A DNA stretch of 47,682 bases from Prolixibacteraceae bacterium. Its GTDB lineage: Bacteria > Bacteroidota > Bacteroidia > Bacteroidales > Prolixibacteraceae. Position numbers and translations under genes: made by a program. Positions within the stretch are counted from its first letter, which is position 1; each line of letters begins with the position of its first letter. Below the pieces are notes generated by a model. The model made no database searches. It worked only from the letters and a program-made list of their open reading frames with translations, and was not told the origin of the DNA. This document shows, one piece after another, positions 18,000-25,858 of this stretch. The stretch lies in the NCBI GenBank assembly GCA_018648265.1, contig JABGRN010000037.1, positions 1 through 47,682 of the forward strand, read 5' to 3'.

Positions 18000-19163
18000 T
18001 TATTGTAATGGCGCGGCAAATTTTAAAACGTCGGCATCTGTAATTTTTTTATCGCACAAAATAATCAGTCTTTCAATTACGTTTCTAAACTCGCGAATGT
18101 TACCCGTCCAGTTTATTTTCTGAAGTTCAGAAATGGCTTCATCATTAATAATTTTTTCAGGCATTCCGTATTCTTCACATATTTGTTTAATAAAATGATT
18201 GGCAAGTAAGGGAATATCATCTAATCGCTCGTTTAAAGCGGGCACGTGAATTAAAATTACACTCAAGCGGTGGTACAAATCTTCACGGAAATTATTTTCG
18301 GAAATCTCTTCTGATATATTTTTATTAGTAGCAGCAACCACCCGAACATCCACTTTAATGTGTTTGTCGCCCCCTACTCTGCTGATGATACTTTCTTGCA
18401 AGGCACGTAAAACTTTTGCCTGAGCAGATAAACTCATGTCTCCAATTTCGTCGAGAAATAAAGTGCCACCGTTTGCCTGTTCGAATTTTCCTTTCCGTTG
18501 TTTTACTGCCGAAGTAAATGCCCCTTTTTCGTGACCAAACAATTCGCTTTCTATTAATTCTGAAGGAATGGCTGCACAATTTACTTCGATAAATGGTCCG
18601 GATGAGCGATTACTTTGTTCGTGAATCCTTCGTGCGACCAATTCTTTTCCCGAACCGTTAGCACCTGTAATTAAAACTCGGGCATCGGTGGGTGCAACCC
18701 GATCGGCCATTTCTATAATACTTTTAATGGCATTTGATTCACCAATAATTTGAAACTTTTTATTGACTTTCTTTTTAAGAATTTTTGTTTCGGTAACCAG
18801 GCTCAATTTATCCATTGCATTACGGATTGTAATCAAAAGACGGTTTAAATCAAGTGGTTTTTCAATGTAATCGAACGCACCTTTTTTAATCGATTCAACT
18901 GCGGTATCTATATTTCCATGCCCCGAAATCATTACAACAGGAGTATCTGAAGCAATAACATTTAAACGTTCCAATACTTCAATTCCATCCAGTCCCGGCA
19001 TTTTAATATCACACAAAATAATATCGTATTCTGCACCTTGTACTTTTTCTATTCCCTTATTTCCATCTTCCGCCAAATCAACTTCGTACTTTTCGTATTC
19101 TAAAATATCTTTTAACGTATTTCTAATACTTCTCTCGTCGTCGATTACCAATATTTTTGACAT
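18000..19163 (-). CDS. Sigma-54-dependent response regulator lacking a Fis HTH
   Basis: This is an NtrC-family two-component activator. Receiver domain 1-120: acidic pair D8/D9, phospho-acceptor D52, conserved K102. AAA+ domain about 138-370: Walker A GANGSGKE (167-174), Walker [12 protein letters not shown] (232-242), arginine-containing FREDLYHRL (292-300). The sigma-54 contact loop reads GAFTSA (214-219) in place of GAFTGA. The protein stops at residue 387, right after the AAA+ lid ([20 protein letters not shown]), so the usual C-terminal Fis DNA-binding domain is absent. It may act from solution or through a partner. No cognate sensor kinase is adjacent. Confidence 0.92.
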   Translation of the reverse strand: MSKILVIDDERSIRNTLKDILEYEKYEVDLAEDGNKGIEKVQGAEYDIILCDIKMPGLDGIEVLERLNVIASDTPVVMISGHGNIDTAVESIKKGAFDYIEKPLDLNRLLITIRNAMDKLSLVTETKILKKKVNKKFQIIGESNAIKSIIEMADRVAPTDARVLITGANGSGKELVARRIHEQSNRSSGPFIEVNCAAIPSELIESELFGHEKGAFTSAVKQRKGKFEQANGGTLFLDEIGDMSLSAQAKVLRALQESIISRVGGDKHIKVDVRVVAATNKNISEEISENNFREDLYHRLSVILIHVPALNERLDDIPLLANHFIKQICEEYGMPEKIINDEAISELQKINWTGNIREFRNVIERLIILCDKKITDADVLKFAAPLQ

Positions 19164-19289
19164 TTGATATATATTTTATATTCTGGCAGTAAAAATAGTG
19201 TAAGTTGGGCGGATAAAAAATTGAAAATGGGAAAAGACTATTTTTAGATAATTTAGAAATTAAAAAACCCGGCATTTCTAATTCTGCTC

Positions 19290-19315
19290 CCGCACGATTG
19301 CATCGTGTGGTTTTT
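19290..19315 (+). terminator. Hairpin followed by T-run
   Basis: CCGCACGAT (19290-19298) pairs with ATCGTGTGG (19302-19310), with one G-U pair, across TGC, and five Ts follow on the plus strand. No plus-strand gene ends nearby, so its function is unclear. It may belong to a dispersed intergenic element rather than to a local operon. Confidence 0.45.
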
Positions 19316-19344
19316 ATTTTATATCATAACTAGAGGTTCACAGC

Positions 19345-19433
19345 TTGTCGTGACAATCGGGATACGGTTCTCTCTCTAAGCAGGACAAGTTGTGACAAGT
19401 TAGGGGTGAAATTCCCCTAGTTTAGTCGACTAA
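19345..19433. repeat. Cluster of short palindromes and direct repeats
   Basis: Within about 90 bp lie TTGTC-GT-GACAA (19345-19356), a direct repeat GACAAGTT-GT-GACAAGTT (near 19384-19401), the hairpin TAGGGG-N7-CCCCTA (19401-19419) and the perfect palindrome TTAGTCGACTAA (19422-19433). It is non-coding and directly follows the 3' end of the AlbA_2 gene. The density of structure suggests a mobile-element end or a structured RNA tail; neither can be proven here. Confidence 0.5.
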
Positions 19434-19441
19434 CGGTGTTA

Positions 19442-20461
19442 TTATCTTCCGAGTATTTTTTTTAAAGATTCTTCCTTTGTAATTCCTAATTCAGCTTGTC
19501 CATCAGCATTTGTCTTATTTTCAAGAATCTCAGCAAATAGATAGTTTGGGTTGTCAGGATTATTTAAATCTATTCGAGATAAATCTAATTTGTATTTCGA
19601 TGTTTTTAATGGCGAATTTTTCCCGCCAAACATTAATATCAAATCTATTTCTCTGGTACAAGTATGGAACTGAATCCTTTCTAAATGGACGTTTGGTGCA
19701 CCAAAATGCAGAATATCAATGAAGTTCTTAAAAATTAAAAGATGTCCATTATATTCAAACATTTCATCTTGTCCTGCATTCAAAGAACGTGTGAATATTC
19801 CTTGCGGACACATTAATCTAAAAAATGCTTTCTCTTCATTTTGTAATTGGGTGAAATTGAAGAGATATATTTCAATATCAAGGTACAAATTAGTCCCATT
19901 CTGCGATATTTTTTTAGGCTTTATATAACCTTCAATATTTGGATATTTTATTTGCTTAAATAATGATTCAATTAAATAATGTGGTGCGGGTTTTGTTTGT
20001 CCATCAAGTCTTGCGTAATATGTATTTCTAAATTGATGTGGTTTATATTCACTTTTTTGAACTTCAAAGACATAAACATAAAAATTTTCTTTTTCCAGCA
20101 TTTTAACATTTATTCCTACAGGAAGTGGAGTTATTGAATCTGAAATTTTGCTTATTAAAGCATCTTTCTCTTTCAATTCATTAACAGGAGAAAGTTCCCC
20201 TTTAAATATCTTTTCTTTTCGGTCTTCTAACTTTTCTCCAACTGGTGCCCCCCAGATTAATATTCCACCTTCCGAATTTAAAAAGGCACAAATTCCCCGA
20301 ATTACTCCATCTAATTTAGTGTTAAAATTGCCGTGCTGTTCAGCGAACGATTTAAATTCTATTTTGTCTGACTCTTCTTGTTCTTCAATAAAAAAATCAA
20401 CTATGTCTTGATAAGTTAATTCATTAAGATTTTTCTTAAAATATGATTTAGAGTAGTTCAT
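19442..20461 (-). CDS. AlbA_2 (Schlafen-like) domain protein
   Basis: The N-terminal third carries the AlbA_2 putative nucleic-acid or ATP-binding domain, recognised by ESDKIEFKSFAEQHG and IRGICAFLNSEGGILIWGAPVG. The C-terminal half, with long beta-rich segments, matches nothing I recognise. Such proteins often appear as transcription-associated or defence-island genes in bacteria; no partner is evident here, though a toxin-antitoxin pair lies just beyond the next gap. The start is the ATG at 20461 (MNYSKSYFKKNL); the upstream alternative at 20509 adds 16 unlikely residues. Length 339 aa. Confidence 0.75.
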   Translation of the reverse strand: MNYSKSYFKKNLNELTYQDIVDFFIEEQEESDKIEFKSFAEQHGNFNTKLDGVIRGICAFLNSEGGILIWGAPVGEKLEDRKEKIFKGELSPVNELKEKDALISKISDSITPLPVGINVKMLEKENFYVYVFEVQKSEYKPHQFRNTYYARLDGQTKPAPHYLIESLFKQIKYPNIEGYIKPKKISQNGTNLYLDIEIYLFNFTQLQNEEKAFFRLMCPQGIFTRSLNAGQDEMFEYNGHLLIFKNFIDILHFGAPNVHLERIQFHTCTREIDLILMFGGKNSPLKTSKYKLDLSRIDLNNPDNPNYLFAEILENKTNADGQAELGITKEESLKKILGR

Positions 20462-20608
20462 GATTTTTTGTTTTTTAATGCACATCTTGTAAATATATAC
20501 ACCTTCCAATTTTCATAAAAACCACAGCTTAAAACTCTGTTAATAAGGAGCATATCTGTTTATAAATATTTATAAGTACTTACAATTGCTTACTAAATTA
20601 GCAAAAAT

Positions 20609-20821
20609 ATGTATTATGTAATCTGTTTTGCAGCATTTGCAATTTGCAAATGTTTATTGTTTTACCGCCACCGCGAAAACATTAAACTTTTGCCGAGGGA
20701 TTCCGGGCTCTTGCAATTAAGCCCAACAGGTGCCACTCGCTGGCGCAGATTTGCAATATGTGCTAAAAGATTTAAAAAATTGAAGCACGAATTACAAATT
20801 CGCGCTAGCTGTCTGATATAA
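20609..20821. repeat. Conserved-looking GC-richer intergenic element
   Basis: This stretch sits inside a 467-bp gene-free gap (20462-20928). It is visibly richer in G+C than its surroundings and is open on both strands without being a convincing gene. It contains the palindrome CATTTGCAA-T-TTGCAAATG (20634-20652) and the hairpin GCACGAATT-ACA-AATTCGCGC (20785-20805, one mismatch), plus GCCACTCGCTGGC. I suspect a dispersed Bacteroidota intergenic repeat, possibly of REP type, but only one copy is in the window. The rest of the gap holds nothing beyond the MNT promoter. Confidence 0.5.
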
Positions 20822-20890
20822 AAAGGAATGTACCAATAATTCAACGAATTGAAATTAAAATACTATTCCCAATAATCTGATAAAGCCTAA

Positions 20891-20924
20891 TTGGTTCAAG
20901 AAATTAGAAAAAATTATATCTTTG
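20891..20924 (+). promoter_or_regulatory. Promoter of the MNT/HEPN pair
   Basis: TTG at 20891-20893 and TATCTTTG at 20917-20924 match the -33 and -7 boxes. The -7 box ends 4 nt before the ATG at 20929, so the leader is very short. Confidence 0.6.
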
Positions 20925-20928
20925 AAAT

Positions 20929-21249
20929 ATGAATAAAAAAGAAAAACATATTATTCATTTGATAAAATCAAAAATTCAGAACAAAAACCCTAAAGCTGAA
21001 GTAATATTATTTGGCTCACATGCCCGAGGGGAAGCTCATGAAGATTCAGATTGGGATATATTAATTCTTTTAAACAACTTAAAAGTTGATAGAAATACTG
21101 AGATGGAGTATAGAGATGAACTTTTTGATGTGGAAATGGAAGTTGGCGAAGCTATTTCAACTTTTATTTATTCAAAAGAAAAATGGGAAACTTTGCACAA
21201 TATTACCCCGCTATATAAAAATATCAAGAAAGAAGGAATTCAATTATAA
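20929..21249 (+). CDS. Minimal nucleotidyltransferase (MNT) antitoxin
   Basis: The 106-aa protein is a stand-alone nucleotidyltransferase of the MNT/MntA type. The active-site motif VILFGSHARGEAHEDSDWDILIL has the GS-X10-DXD arrangement. In characterised HEPN/MNT pairs such as MntA-HepT, the MNT partner neutralises the HEPN RNase by AMPylating it. Here the stop TAA overlaps the ATG of the HEPN gene by one base (TAATG), so translation is coupled and the pair should work together. Whether it acts in phage defence or is a stability module cannot be told. Confidence 0.9.
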   Translation: MNKKEKHIIHLIKSKIQNKNPKAEVILFGSHARGEAHEDSDWDILILLNNLKVDRNTEMEYRDELFDVEMEVGEAISTFIYSKEKWETLHNITPLYKNIKKEGIQL

Positions 21250-21638
21250 TGTCAGGGAGTTTAAAAGATTATATCGATTATCGAATTTCAAAATCACATG
21301 AAATTTTTGAGGATGCAGTTCTCCTTTCTGATAACGAAAGATGGAATTCGTGCATGAATCGTTTATATTATTCAAGCTATTATTTAGCAAGTGCTTTGCT
21401 ATTTAAGAATAAAATAAAAGCAGAAACTCACAACGGAGTTAAAACCCAACTCTTTTTAAACTTTATTAAAAATAATTTACTCGACACTAAACACGGCAAA
21501 TTATACTCACACTTATTTGCCTGGCGCCAAGAGGCTGATTATTCAGATTTTGTCGATTTTGAAAAAGAGACAGTTCTTCCAATAATCAAACAAGTTAGAA
21601 ATTTAAATACCGAGTTGCTTAGACTTATTCAAAAATAA
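21249..21638 (+). CDS. HEPN-domain protein (UPF0332 type), putative toxin
   Basis: The 129-aa all-helical protein has the HEPN pattern KSHEIFEDAVLLSDNERWNSCMNRLYYSSYYLASALLF, THNGVKTQLFLNFI and a C-terminal AWRQEADYSDFVDFEKE block. That last block is typical of UPF0332 partners of MNT proteins. I do not see the catalytic RX4-6H motif at its usual C-terminal place, so RNase activity is not assured. It overlaps the MNT gene by 1 nt. A terminator shared with the convergent DHOD-like gene follows. Confidence 0.85.
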   Translation: MSGSLKDYIDYRISKSHEIFEDAVLLSDNERWNSCMNRLYYSSYYLASALLFKNKIKAETHNGVKTQLFLNFIKNNLLDTKHGKLYSHLFAWRQEADYSDFVDFEKETVLPIIKQVRNLNTELLRLIQK

Positions 21639-21640
21639 AA

Positions 21641-21670
21641 AACCCGATTTGTCAACTGACGAACCGGATT
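21641..21670. terminator. Bidirectional terminator between HEPN and DHOD-like genes
   Basis: AACCCGATTTGTCA and TGACGAACCGGATT (21641-21670) form an imperfect stem. On the minus strand it is followed by TTTTTTATTT, so it mainly ends the long complex/DHOD-like transcript that stops at 21707, and it also closes the HEPN operon. Confidence 0.6.
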
Positions 21671-21706
21671 CAAATATTATCTGTTTATAAGTTTCTATTC
21701 GGAACA

Positions 21707-22693
21707 CTACTTATAACTCGCATCAGAGAAATAGCGCATAAACTGTGTACGTTGGTAAAGCACCGGCTTTTTAATGTTTTTCTGACTTGCATTTCCACGG
21801 AACTCATCGATTGTATTGTATTTATGCCTGAACATCCAGTCTTTTAAATCGTGTATCATCGACTCAATTATTTTTGGTCCGTCTTTGTAAACCGCAGAAA
21901 CAATTTGAGTAGTTTGTGCCCCAACCAACAAGTTCTTGATGACCTGTTCGCCGGTAAAAATTCCACGCGATGCGGTAAATTCAATATCAACTTTGTCGTA
22001 CAAAATTCCAATCCAGCGCAATGTCATAACATTTAATTCCTTACAACTTAACACATCGCCAGACATAACTTTTTCGGTTTCAATGTCAACATCGGGGCTG
22101 TAGAATTTATTAAAAAGAACCACCGACGATGCTTTGGTTTGCGCAATTCGATAAATAAAATTAGCAAGTCCTGAAAAGTAATAACTTATTTTAAGCGAAA
22201 ACGGTATAGTAACTGCTTCGCTTATTTTTTCGATAATTTCGAAATAGATATTCTCTTTTTCAACACCAGTAATATCTACTTCTGCCGGGAGTAAAAACAA
22301 ATTCACTTCCAAGGCATCGGCACCTGCACTCTCGATCATTTTTGCGTACGATATCCACTCCTCAGACGACACGCAATTTATACTTGCAATAACGGGAATA
22401 TCAAGTGCTTCTTTATTCTTTTTAATGAGATTAATATACTGATCGAGATTGTGTTTTTTACTGTAGTACATCGCATAATATTCCTGATCGTTAAACGAAC
22501 CGTACATATTATTCAAGCGTTGTTCGTCAACATCGTGCAGAATTTGCTCTTCGAAAAGCGATTTCAAAACAATGGCTCCGGCGCCGGCTTTTTCGTATGC
22601 AACCGAGTTTTCTACGTTTTCAGTTAAAGATGAACTACCCACTATTATCGGGCTTTTCAGCTTTAATCCCATGTAACTTGTTGAAATATCCAT
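21707..22693 (-). CDS. Dihydroorotate dehydrogenase-like flavoprotein
   Basis: This 328-aa TIM-barrel protein belongs to the DHOD-like FMN family. Visible blocks are MGLKLKSPIIVGSSSLTENVENSVAYEKAGAGAIVLKSLFEEQI, VIASINCVSSEEWISYAKMIESAGADALEVN and the phosphate-binding end TASRGIFTGEQVIKNLLVGAQTTQIVSAVYKDG. It lies 12 nt downstream of the GltD-type fusion protein. A GltD-like electron-entry protein beside a DHOD-like one recalls the two halves of dihydropyrimidine dehydrogenase (PreT/PreA). It is thus more likely an NAD(P)H-linked redox partner than the PyrD of pyrimidine synthesis. Substrate unknown. Confidence 0.8.
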   Translation of the reverse strand: MDISTSYMGLKLKSPIIVGSSSLTENVENSVAYEKAGAGAIVLKSLFEEQILHDVDEQRLNNMYGSFNDQEYYAMYYSKKHNLDQYINLIKKNKEALDIPVIASINCVSSEEWISYAKMIESAGADALEVNLFLLPAEVDITGVEKENIYFEIIEKISEAVTIPFSLKISYYFSGLANFIYRIAQTKASSVVLFNKFYSPDVDIETEKVMSGDVLSCKELNVMTLRWIGILYDKVDIEFTASRGIFTGEQVIKNLLVGAQTTQIVSAVYKDGPKIIESMIHDLKDWMFRHKYNTIDEFRGNASQKNIKKPVLYQRTQFMRYFSDASYK

Positions 22694-22704
22694 GATGTAC
22701 TTTT

Positions 22705-24504
22705 TTAATCTCCAATTAACATTTTATCGATACCTAAAGCAGCTTTATGACCATTTGCAATTCCATGAATTACATCGGGGCCCTGAATGGTGTCGCCGCC
22801 CATAAACAACCACGGCACACTTGTTTGGAAATAATCATCAACCCTGATTCGTCCGCGTGGTCCCATTTCAAGATGCTCTTTTACATCTTCTGTAATGTAA
22901 CTCAAATCCATTCCCTGCCCAATAGATTCAACCACCATGTCGGCTTCGAAGAAATTGGCATTATCCATATTACACTGCGGATTAAAGTTACCAGTTTCAT
23001 CGAACAACGACAAACACTGAACAACATGCAGTCCTTTAATTTTACCGTCCACAATTTCAATTCGTTGTGGCGACCAACCCGGATTTACTACAGCCATTTC
23101 TTCTCGTGCTTCAACTACTTCTTCACGGTCGGCAGGCATTTTCTCTTCGGTTTCGAGGCTGGTTGCAATAACCTGCACCTTACCATATTTTATTTTTTGC
23201 AACCTCGCCAGCGAGCGTGTAATATCCATGGCAACGTTTCCACCGCCAATTACGACAATTTTCTCCGGTACATGAATTTCTTCTCCCTCGGTAATTTTCC
23301 GTAGTAATTCTATCGATTGATAAACATTCTCGTGATCGGTTCCTTCAATTCGGGTACTTCTTCCGAGATGTAAACCTGTTCCGGCAAATACAGCATCGAA
23401 ATCTTCACCCAATTTTTCAAGTGTTATATCTTTTCCAATGGTTGTGTTATAATGAATTTTCACACCCAGCGACAAAATATAATTGATGTCTTTATCTATT
23501 TGATCGTAAGGCAAACGATACTCCGGAATTCCATAGCGCATCATTCCACCAGCTTCAGCTAATTTCTCAAATATTTCAACTTCGTAACCCATTAAAGCAA
23601 GGTAATGTGCTGCCGATAATCCCGCAGGACCAGAACCAATAATAGCAATTTTTTTACCATTTTTCTGTAGATTATCCGATTCCAAAATGGTCTTGTATTT
23701 TTCAGAAGGATTTTGATCGGCAATGTATCTTTTCAACCAACGTATTGAAAGCGGCTCGCCACGATGACCAATGGAACAAACGGTTTCGCATTTGTGGGTA
23801 CAAATACGCCCACATATTTCGGGAAGCGGGTTTGTATCGTATAAAATGCGAAGTCCCTCTTCCAAATCGTCGTTTCTAATTGCTTTAATATATTCTGGAA
23901 TTCCCATGTGTGCAGGGCAAGTTGCAGTACAAATACCACATTCCACACAACGGTCGGCTTCTTTTTCGGCTTGTTCTTTTGAGTATCCTTTTATCATCTC
24001 AATAAAAGAACTATCTCTTTCTTCAGGATGAAGTTCACCCATTTCAACACGTTTCAAACCGTAGAATTCATAATTTCCTGCGGGTTTTTTCCAACCCAAC
24101 TCATTTTTATCCCACGATTTTGCATCTACTCCGGGCACAAATCTGAAGTTATCGGGATCGGTATCCACCCAGGTATATTCGTTTGAAAGTGTCAATGAAC
24201 CAGTCGTGCAAACATCAACACAAAGTGCACACCAACAACAGCGTCCGTAATCAACACTTGGCCGCAAACCGCTGTCGCCATCTTTTGCATCGAACCCGGC
24301 AATGGCAACCATATCAATGGCTTCATTTTCGCAAATCGATTCGCAGGTTCCGCAACCAATACATTCCTGAACATCGTTTTTATGAAATCCTCGGTAACGC
24401 TCGGCACCCGGACGATCGTTCAATGGATCTTTTATAGTAACCGGTTCTTTGAAAACATTTTTCCAGGCGGTAAATGGGGTCAATATATCTTTAATAGAAC
24501 TCAT
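22705..24504 (-). CDS. Fusion of a NuoI-type 2[4Fe-4S] ferredoxin with a GltD-type NAD(P)H flavoprotein
   Basis: Residues 1-110 look like complex I subunit NuoI/MbhN: FTAWKNVFKEPVTI, RPGAERYRG, then two clusters (C48-C51-C54-C58 and C89-C92-C95-C99). Residues about 150-260 are the GltD FeS domain (C186, C189, C192, C196 and C231, C235, C239, C243). A Rossmann FAD site IIGSGPAGLSAAH (about 288-300) and an NAD(P)H site VIGGGNVAMD (418-427) follow. The gene sits where the MBH/MBS operon has mbhN, 160 bp after the NuoD-like gene. I infer it carries electrons between NAD(P)H and the membrane complex, replacing NuoEFG. Length 599 aa. Confidence 0.85.
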   Translation of the reverse strand: MSSIKDILTPFTAWKNVFKEPVTIKDPLNDRPGAERYRGFHKNDVQECIGCGTCESICENEAIDMVAIAGFDAKDGDSGLRPSVDYGRCCWCALCVDVCTTGSLTLSNEYTWVDTDPDNFRFVPGVDAKSWDKNELGWKKPAGNYEFYGLKRVEMGELHPEERDSSFIEMIKGYSKEQAEKEADRCVECGICTATCPAHMGIPEYIKAIRNDDLEEGLRILYDTNPLPEICGRICTHKCETVCSIGHRGEPLSIRWLKRYIADQNPSEKYKTILESDNLQKNGKKIAIIGSGPAGLSAAHYLALMGYEVEIFEKLAEAGGMMRYGIPEYRLPYDQIDKDINYILSLGVKIHYNTTIGKDITLEKLGEDFDAVFAGTGLHLGRSTRIEGTDHENVYQSIELLRKITEGEEIHVPEKIVVIGGGNVAMDITRSLARLQKIKYGKVQVIATSLETEEKMPADREEVVEAREEMAVVNPGWSPQRIEIVDGKIKGLHVVQCLSLFDETGNFNPQCNMDNANFFEADMVVESIGQGMDLSYITEDVKEHLEMGPRGRIRVDDYFQTSVPWLFMGGDTIQGPDVIHGIANGHKAALGIDKMLIGD

Positions 24505-24533
24505 CTTTTTTGATTTATTAATTATGAATCTTT

Positions 24534-24654
24534 ATTTATTATTGATTTTTCAAAAAGTGCTTTTACTGATACTTTTAACAATAATGGTTGCTCTTTAACT
24601 AATCTTTTTGACATCTTCATTAAATCTTTCAATAGAAATTAATCAATAATAAAT
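24534..24654. repeat. Inverted repeat between the NuoD-like and GltD-fusion genes
   Basis: ATTTATTATTGATT (24534-24547) and AATCAATAATAAAT (24641-24654) are perfect 14-bp inverted repeats bounding 121 bp of AT-rich, non-coding DNA. It is the largest gap but one within the gene run. It may be a small inserted palindromic element or affect mRNA processing between the complex genes and the flavoprotein gene. Confidence 0.55.
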
Positions 24655-24664
24655 CGTAAATGTG

Positions 24665-25858
24665 CTAGCGTTCAATTTCCGGCGGACAGGTTTGCAGCGA
24701 AACCATAATATTTGCCACATCGGCAATGTTTGCACCCACCAGCATTTTTTCGAGTAGCGAAACTGCATGGACATAACTTGGTCCGCGCAAATTAATTCGT
24801 CGTGGGTATTCTGTTCCATCCGAAACTACATAAAATCCATATTCTCCGCGCGATGATTCTGCACGCACATACGTTTCTCCTTTGGGAATTTTCCAGTGAA
24901 GAACGTTGGGTGTTTCAGCTCTGATTTCTCCTCCATCGGGCATTTTATCAAGAATCTGGCGAATTAAATCGACAGTCATTTTGAGGTCGTGCCAACGAAT
25001 TCGTGAGCGAGTATAAATATCGGATTCGGTTGCTGTTTTCGGATCGAAATCCAGCTCTTCGTATTTTAAGTATGGATAATCTTTTCGAACATCGCGTTTG
25101 AAGCCAGCTGCCCGTGCGTTAGGACCAACAATTCCAAAACTATCTACCCAGGCCGGATCGATTACTCCAACTCCAACCGTACGTTTTTTAAATACCACAT
25201 TGCTGAACATCAAATTGTCGATGTCAACAATAAATTTGTCGATTTCCTTTAAATTGGCTTTCATCCTTTTTTTGAAACCTTCGGGTAGAAGGCCGCGAAC
25301 ACCGCCAGGAATAATGTACATGTGATAAACACGTCCGCCGGTTAGTTCTTCAAAACGGTCAAGGATCAGGTCGCGAAGATAAACACCCCACTGCACACCT
25401 AGTCCTAAACCAGTTGTTCCGCCTTGTCCGGGAACCACACGAAGCAATGATTGCAAACGTGCCATTTCTAAAACCAAAGTTCTCAACCATTGCGCAGTTT
25501 CAGGTACTTCAATTCCACCCAATTCCTCTACACTGGCGGCCAGATTGTATTCGTTGTAATCGGGTTCGGCCACACACAAACGAATGCATGTTGGAAAAAC
25601 CTGAATGTATTTTCTGCGTTCGAAAAGTTTTTCGAAACCACGGTGCAGGTAACCCACATGTGTTTTACCTTCAACAATTTCATCGCCACTCACAGTAAGT
25701 TCAACCGACATATTTCCGGTAACACCAGGATGATTTGGGCCTTGCCAAACTTTAACCAATTTATGCGATTGCTCGTCAATAATTAAGTTCCCGTCGCTAC
25801 CCGTTTCAGGGTATTTGCTGCGATCGTATCCTATATTTAGCCAATGTTTTTTACTCAT
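24665..25858 (-). CDS. NuoD/MbhL-like catalytic subunit, divergent active site
   Basis: The 397-aa protein is a clear NuoD (49-kDa)/group 4 hydrogenase large-subunit homolog: GPNHPGVTGNMSVEL, THVGYLHRGFEKLFERRKYIQ, GIEVPETAQWLR, YVRAESSRGEYGFYVVSDG. The quinone-site His of complex I (HPxTHG) is Thr47, and the Tyr of RLDY is Val96. It contains only three cysteines: C91 and C95 (TCIRLC) near the hydrogenase L1 place, and C391 (QTCPPEIER) at the L2 place. It is thus neither a normal quinone reductase nor a complete [NiFe] hydrogenase, and resembles the modified site of the archaeal MBS/MBX group. It overlaps the NuoC-like gene by 8 nt. Confidence 0.9.
   Translation of the reverse strand: MSKKHWLNIGYDRSKYPETGSDGNLIIDEQSHKLVKVWQGPNHPGVTGNMSVELTVSGDEIVEGKTHVGYLHRGFEKLFERRKYIQVFPTCIRLCVAEPDYNEYNLAASVEELGGIEVPETAQWLRTLVLEMARLQSLLRVVPGQGGTTGLGLGVQWGVYLRDLILDRFEELTGGRVYHMYIIPGGVRGLLPEGFKKRMKANLKEIDKFIVDIDNLMFSNVVFKKRTVGVGVIDPAWVDSFGIVGPNARAAGFKRDVRKDYPYLKYEELDFDPKTATESDIYTRSRIRWHDLKMTVDLIRQILDKMPDGGEIRAETPNVLHWKIPKGETYVRAESSRGEYGFYVVSDGTEYPRRINLRGPSYVHAVSLLEKMLVGANIADVANIMVSLQTCPPEIER

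Noticed and set aside
19321-19441. Group II intron end
   Set aside because: GATACGGTTCTC resembles part of domain V, but no matching 5' half with the expected tetraloop-closed stem was found, and no reverse transcriptase is nearby.
20620-20830. Integron attC site
   Set aside because: No R'' and R' core pair, no integrase and no cassette array were seen.
20609-20844. Two overlapping short frames, one per strand, in the gap before the MNT gene
   Set aside because: Both follow from the palindromic, GC-richer element. The sequences look like translated repeat DNA rather than proteins.
21707-22693. PyrD of pyrimidine synthesis, paired with pyrE
   Set aside because: The gene is 11 kb from pyrE, belongs to a redox operon and follows a GltD-type protein, so a biosynthetic PyrD is less likely than a DHOD-like redox partner.
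22747-23304. 185-codon open frame antisense to the GltD fusion gene
   Set aside because: It mirrors a well-conserved FAD/NAD(P)H coding region and has no promoter or domain of its own.
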